NCBI GenBank assembly: GCA_020435865.1
Contig: JAGQYZ010000350.1
Location: forward strand, 1 to 7,052
Direction: 5' to 3'
DNA: 7,052 nt
DNA from: Aequorivita sp.
GTDB lineage: Bacteria; Bacteroidota; Bacteroidia; Flavobacteriales; Flavobacteriaceae
How positions within the stretch are numbered: the stretch's first letter is position 1; the number at the start of each line of letters is the position of its first letter. Positions 6,628 through 7,052 of the stretch are shown piece by piece. The notes beneath the pieces were generated by a model. That model searched no databases. It worked only from the letters and a program-made list of their open reading frames with translations, and was not told where the DNA came from. Position numbers and translations under genes: made by a program.

Positions 6628-7052
6628 TTAATTAAACTCGTTGCGTAATAATTGCTCAATAATCGTGTTTCGCTGTGTTCCCGTATCGTCTTGTTGATTG
6701 CTTAACAGTACGATCGTAGCATCGTATGCTGGTATAAAACCAATCATGCTCCAATAGCCATTAATATCGCCAGCGTGCCAATACATGGTGGTGTTACTTT
6801 CTTGGGTCGTAAACCAACCCAATCCAAAATCAGTAAAACCACTGGAAACATTTTGGGCAAACACCTCCCCTTTTTCCGCTTCTGTGAACCAACTCGACTT
6901 TACTGCATTAGTCCAGATTTCCATATCTCTCGGGGTACTACTGAAGTCGCCCGCACCAAAGGGAATGGCCATAGGGTACGTACTATTTGGATTTCCGTTT
7001 AAATACCCTTGTGCGTGTGTGTTAACTTCTATTTCATCCGTACCTTTAAATG
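6628..7052 (-). CDS. Serine hydrolase, beta-lactamase family, C-terminal part only
   Basis: The reading frame stays open to the right edge, so the gene is cut there; about 140 residues are visible. The S-x-x-K nucleophile and Y-x-N motifs lie outside the window. What remains shows the family's late landmarks: H-A-Q-G-Y-L near the visible start, then P-F-G-A-G-D-F-S-S-T-P-R-D-M (a form of the usual G-A-G-G-x-x-S-T-x-x-D), F-G-L-G-W-F, and the third active-site motif H-A-G-D-I-N-G-Y, an H-x-G version of the K-T-G motif, followed by I-V-L-L-S-N. This is typical of the class C beta-lactamase-like/D-aminopeptidase/esterase group (S12), which in Bacteroidota is mostly of unknown substrate and usually not an antibiotic resistance enzyme. 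Three 60-base lines counted by hand give about 40-45% GC, higher than the alpha/beta hydrolase. It precedes the secreted unknown protein by 28 bases. Confidence 0.85.
   Translation of the reverse strand, partial: FKGTDEIEVNTHAQGYLNGNPNSTYPMAIPFGAGDFSSTPRDMEIWTNAVKSSWFTEAEKGEVFAQNVSSGFTDFGLGWFTTQESNTTMYWHAGDINGYWSMIGFIPAYDATIVLLSNQQDDTGTQRNTIIEQLLRNEFN

Noticed and set aside
6600..6659. N-terminal extension of the secreted unknown protein from a TTG start
   Set aside because: It would overlap the serine hydrolase gene and put 20 residues before a clean signal peptide; the ATG at 6599 is better.
1..7052. CRISPR array, insertion sequence, tRNA or defence system
   Set aside because: No spaced direct repeats, transposase motifs, terminal inverted repeats, cloverleaf or known defence domains were seen on either strand.

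Overview
The window is AT-rich DNA with all seven confident genes on the minus strand. It reads like a chromosomal stretch of a Bacteroidota bacterium, most likely a marine-type Flavobacteriaceae member. The support is the A-rich regions before start codons in place of Shine-Dalgarno sites, the S41, DUF3575-like and 'GRSR...GWDLIF...GIFITRYIF' families, signal peptides ending in A-Q or S-Q, and promoter boxes with a TTTG core. The species cannot be named from this. No RNA gene, CRISPR array, complete mobile element or defence system was recognised.

Read in the direction of transcription, from right to left, the window starts with a block that looks like an operon. It holds the C-terminal part of a beta-lactamase-family serine hydrolase (cut by the window edge), a secreted 156-residue protein of a conserved but uncharacterised Bacteroidota family, and an atypical NAD(P)-binding SDR/NmrA-like protein. 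The gaps within the block are 28 and 22 bases. After 126 bases comes a membrane-anchored metal-dependent amidohydrolase. A clean intrinsic terminator lies about 140 bases past its stop codon.

The only large gap (3132-3682) follows. It holds that terminator and a doubtful plus-strand ORF of 85 codons. The second block encodes an exported alpha/beta hydrolase resembling proline iminopeptidase, a small outer-membrane beta-barrel protein, an 18-codon hydrophobic small ORF, and an exported S41-family protease-like protein whose start lies 4 bases after the small ORF's stop. The gaps of about 110-120 bases suggest either a loose operon or separate promoters.

Four of the seven products are hydrolases that act, or belong to families that often act, on peptides or amides, and most carry export signals. 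A role in handling peptides or modified amino acids in the cell envelope is possible but is inference. The window looks mostly ordinary. The points most worth a second look are the small ORF abutting the S41 gene, the orphan gap at 3132-3682, and the missing canonical active-site residues in the S41 and SDR proteins.
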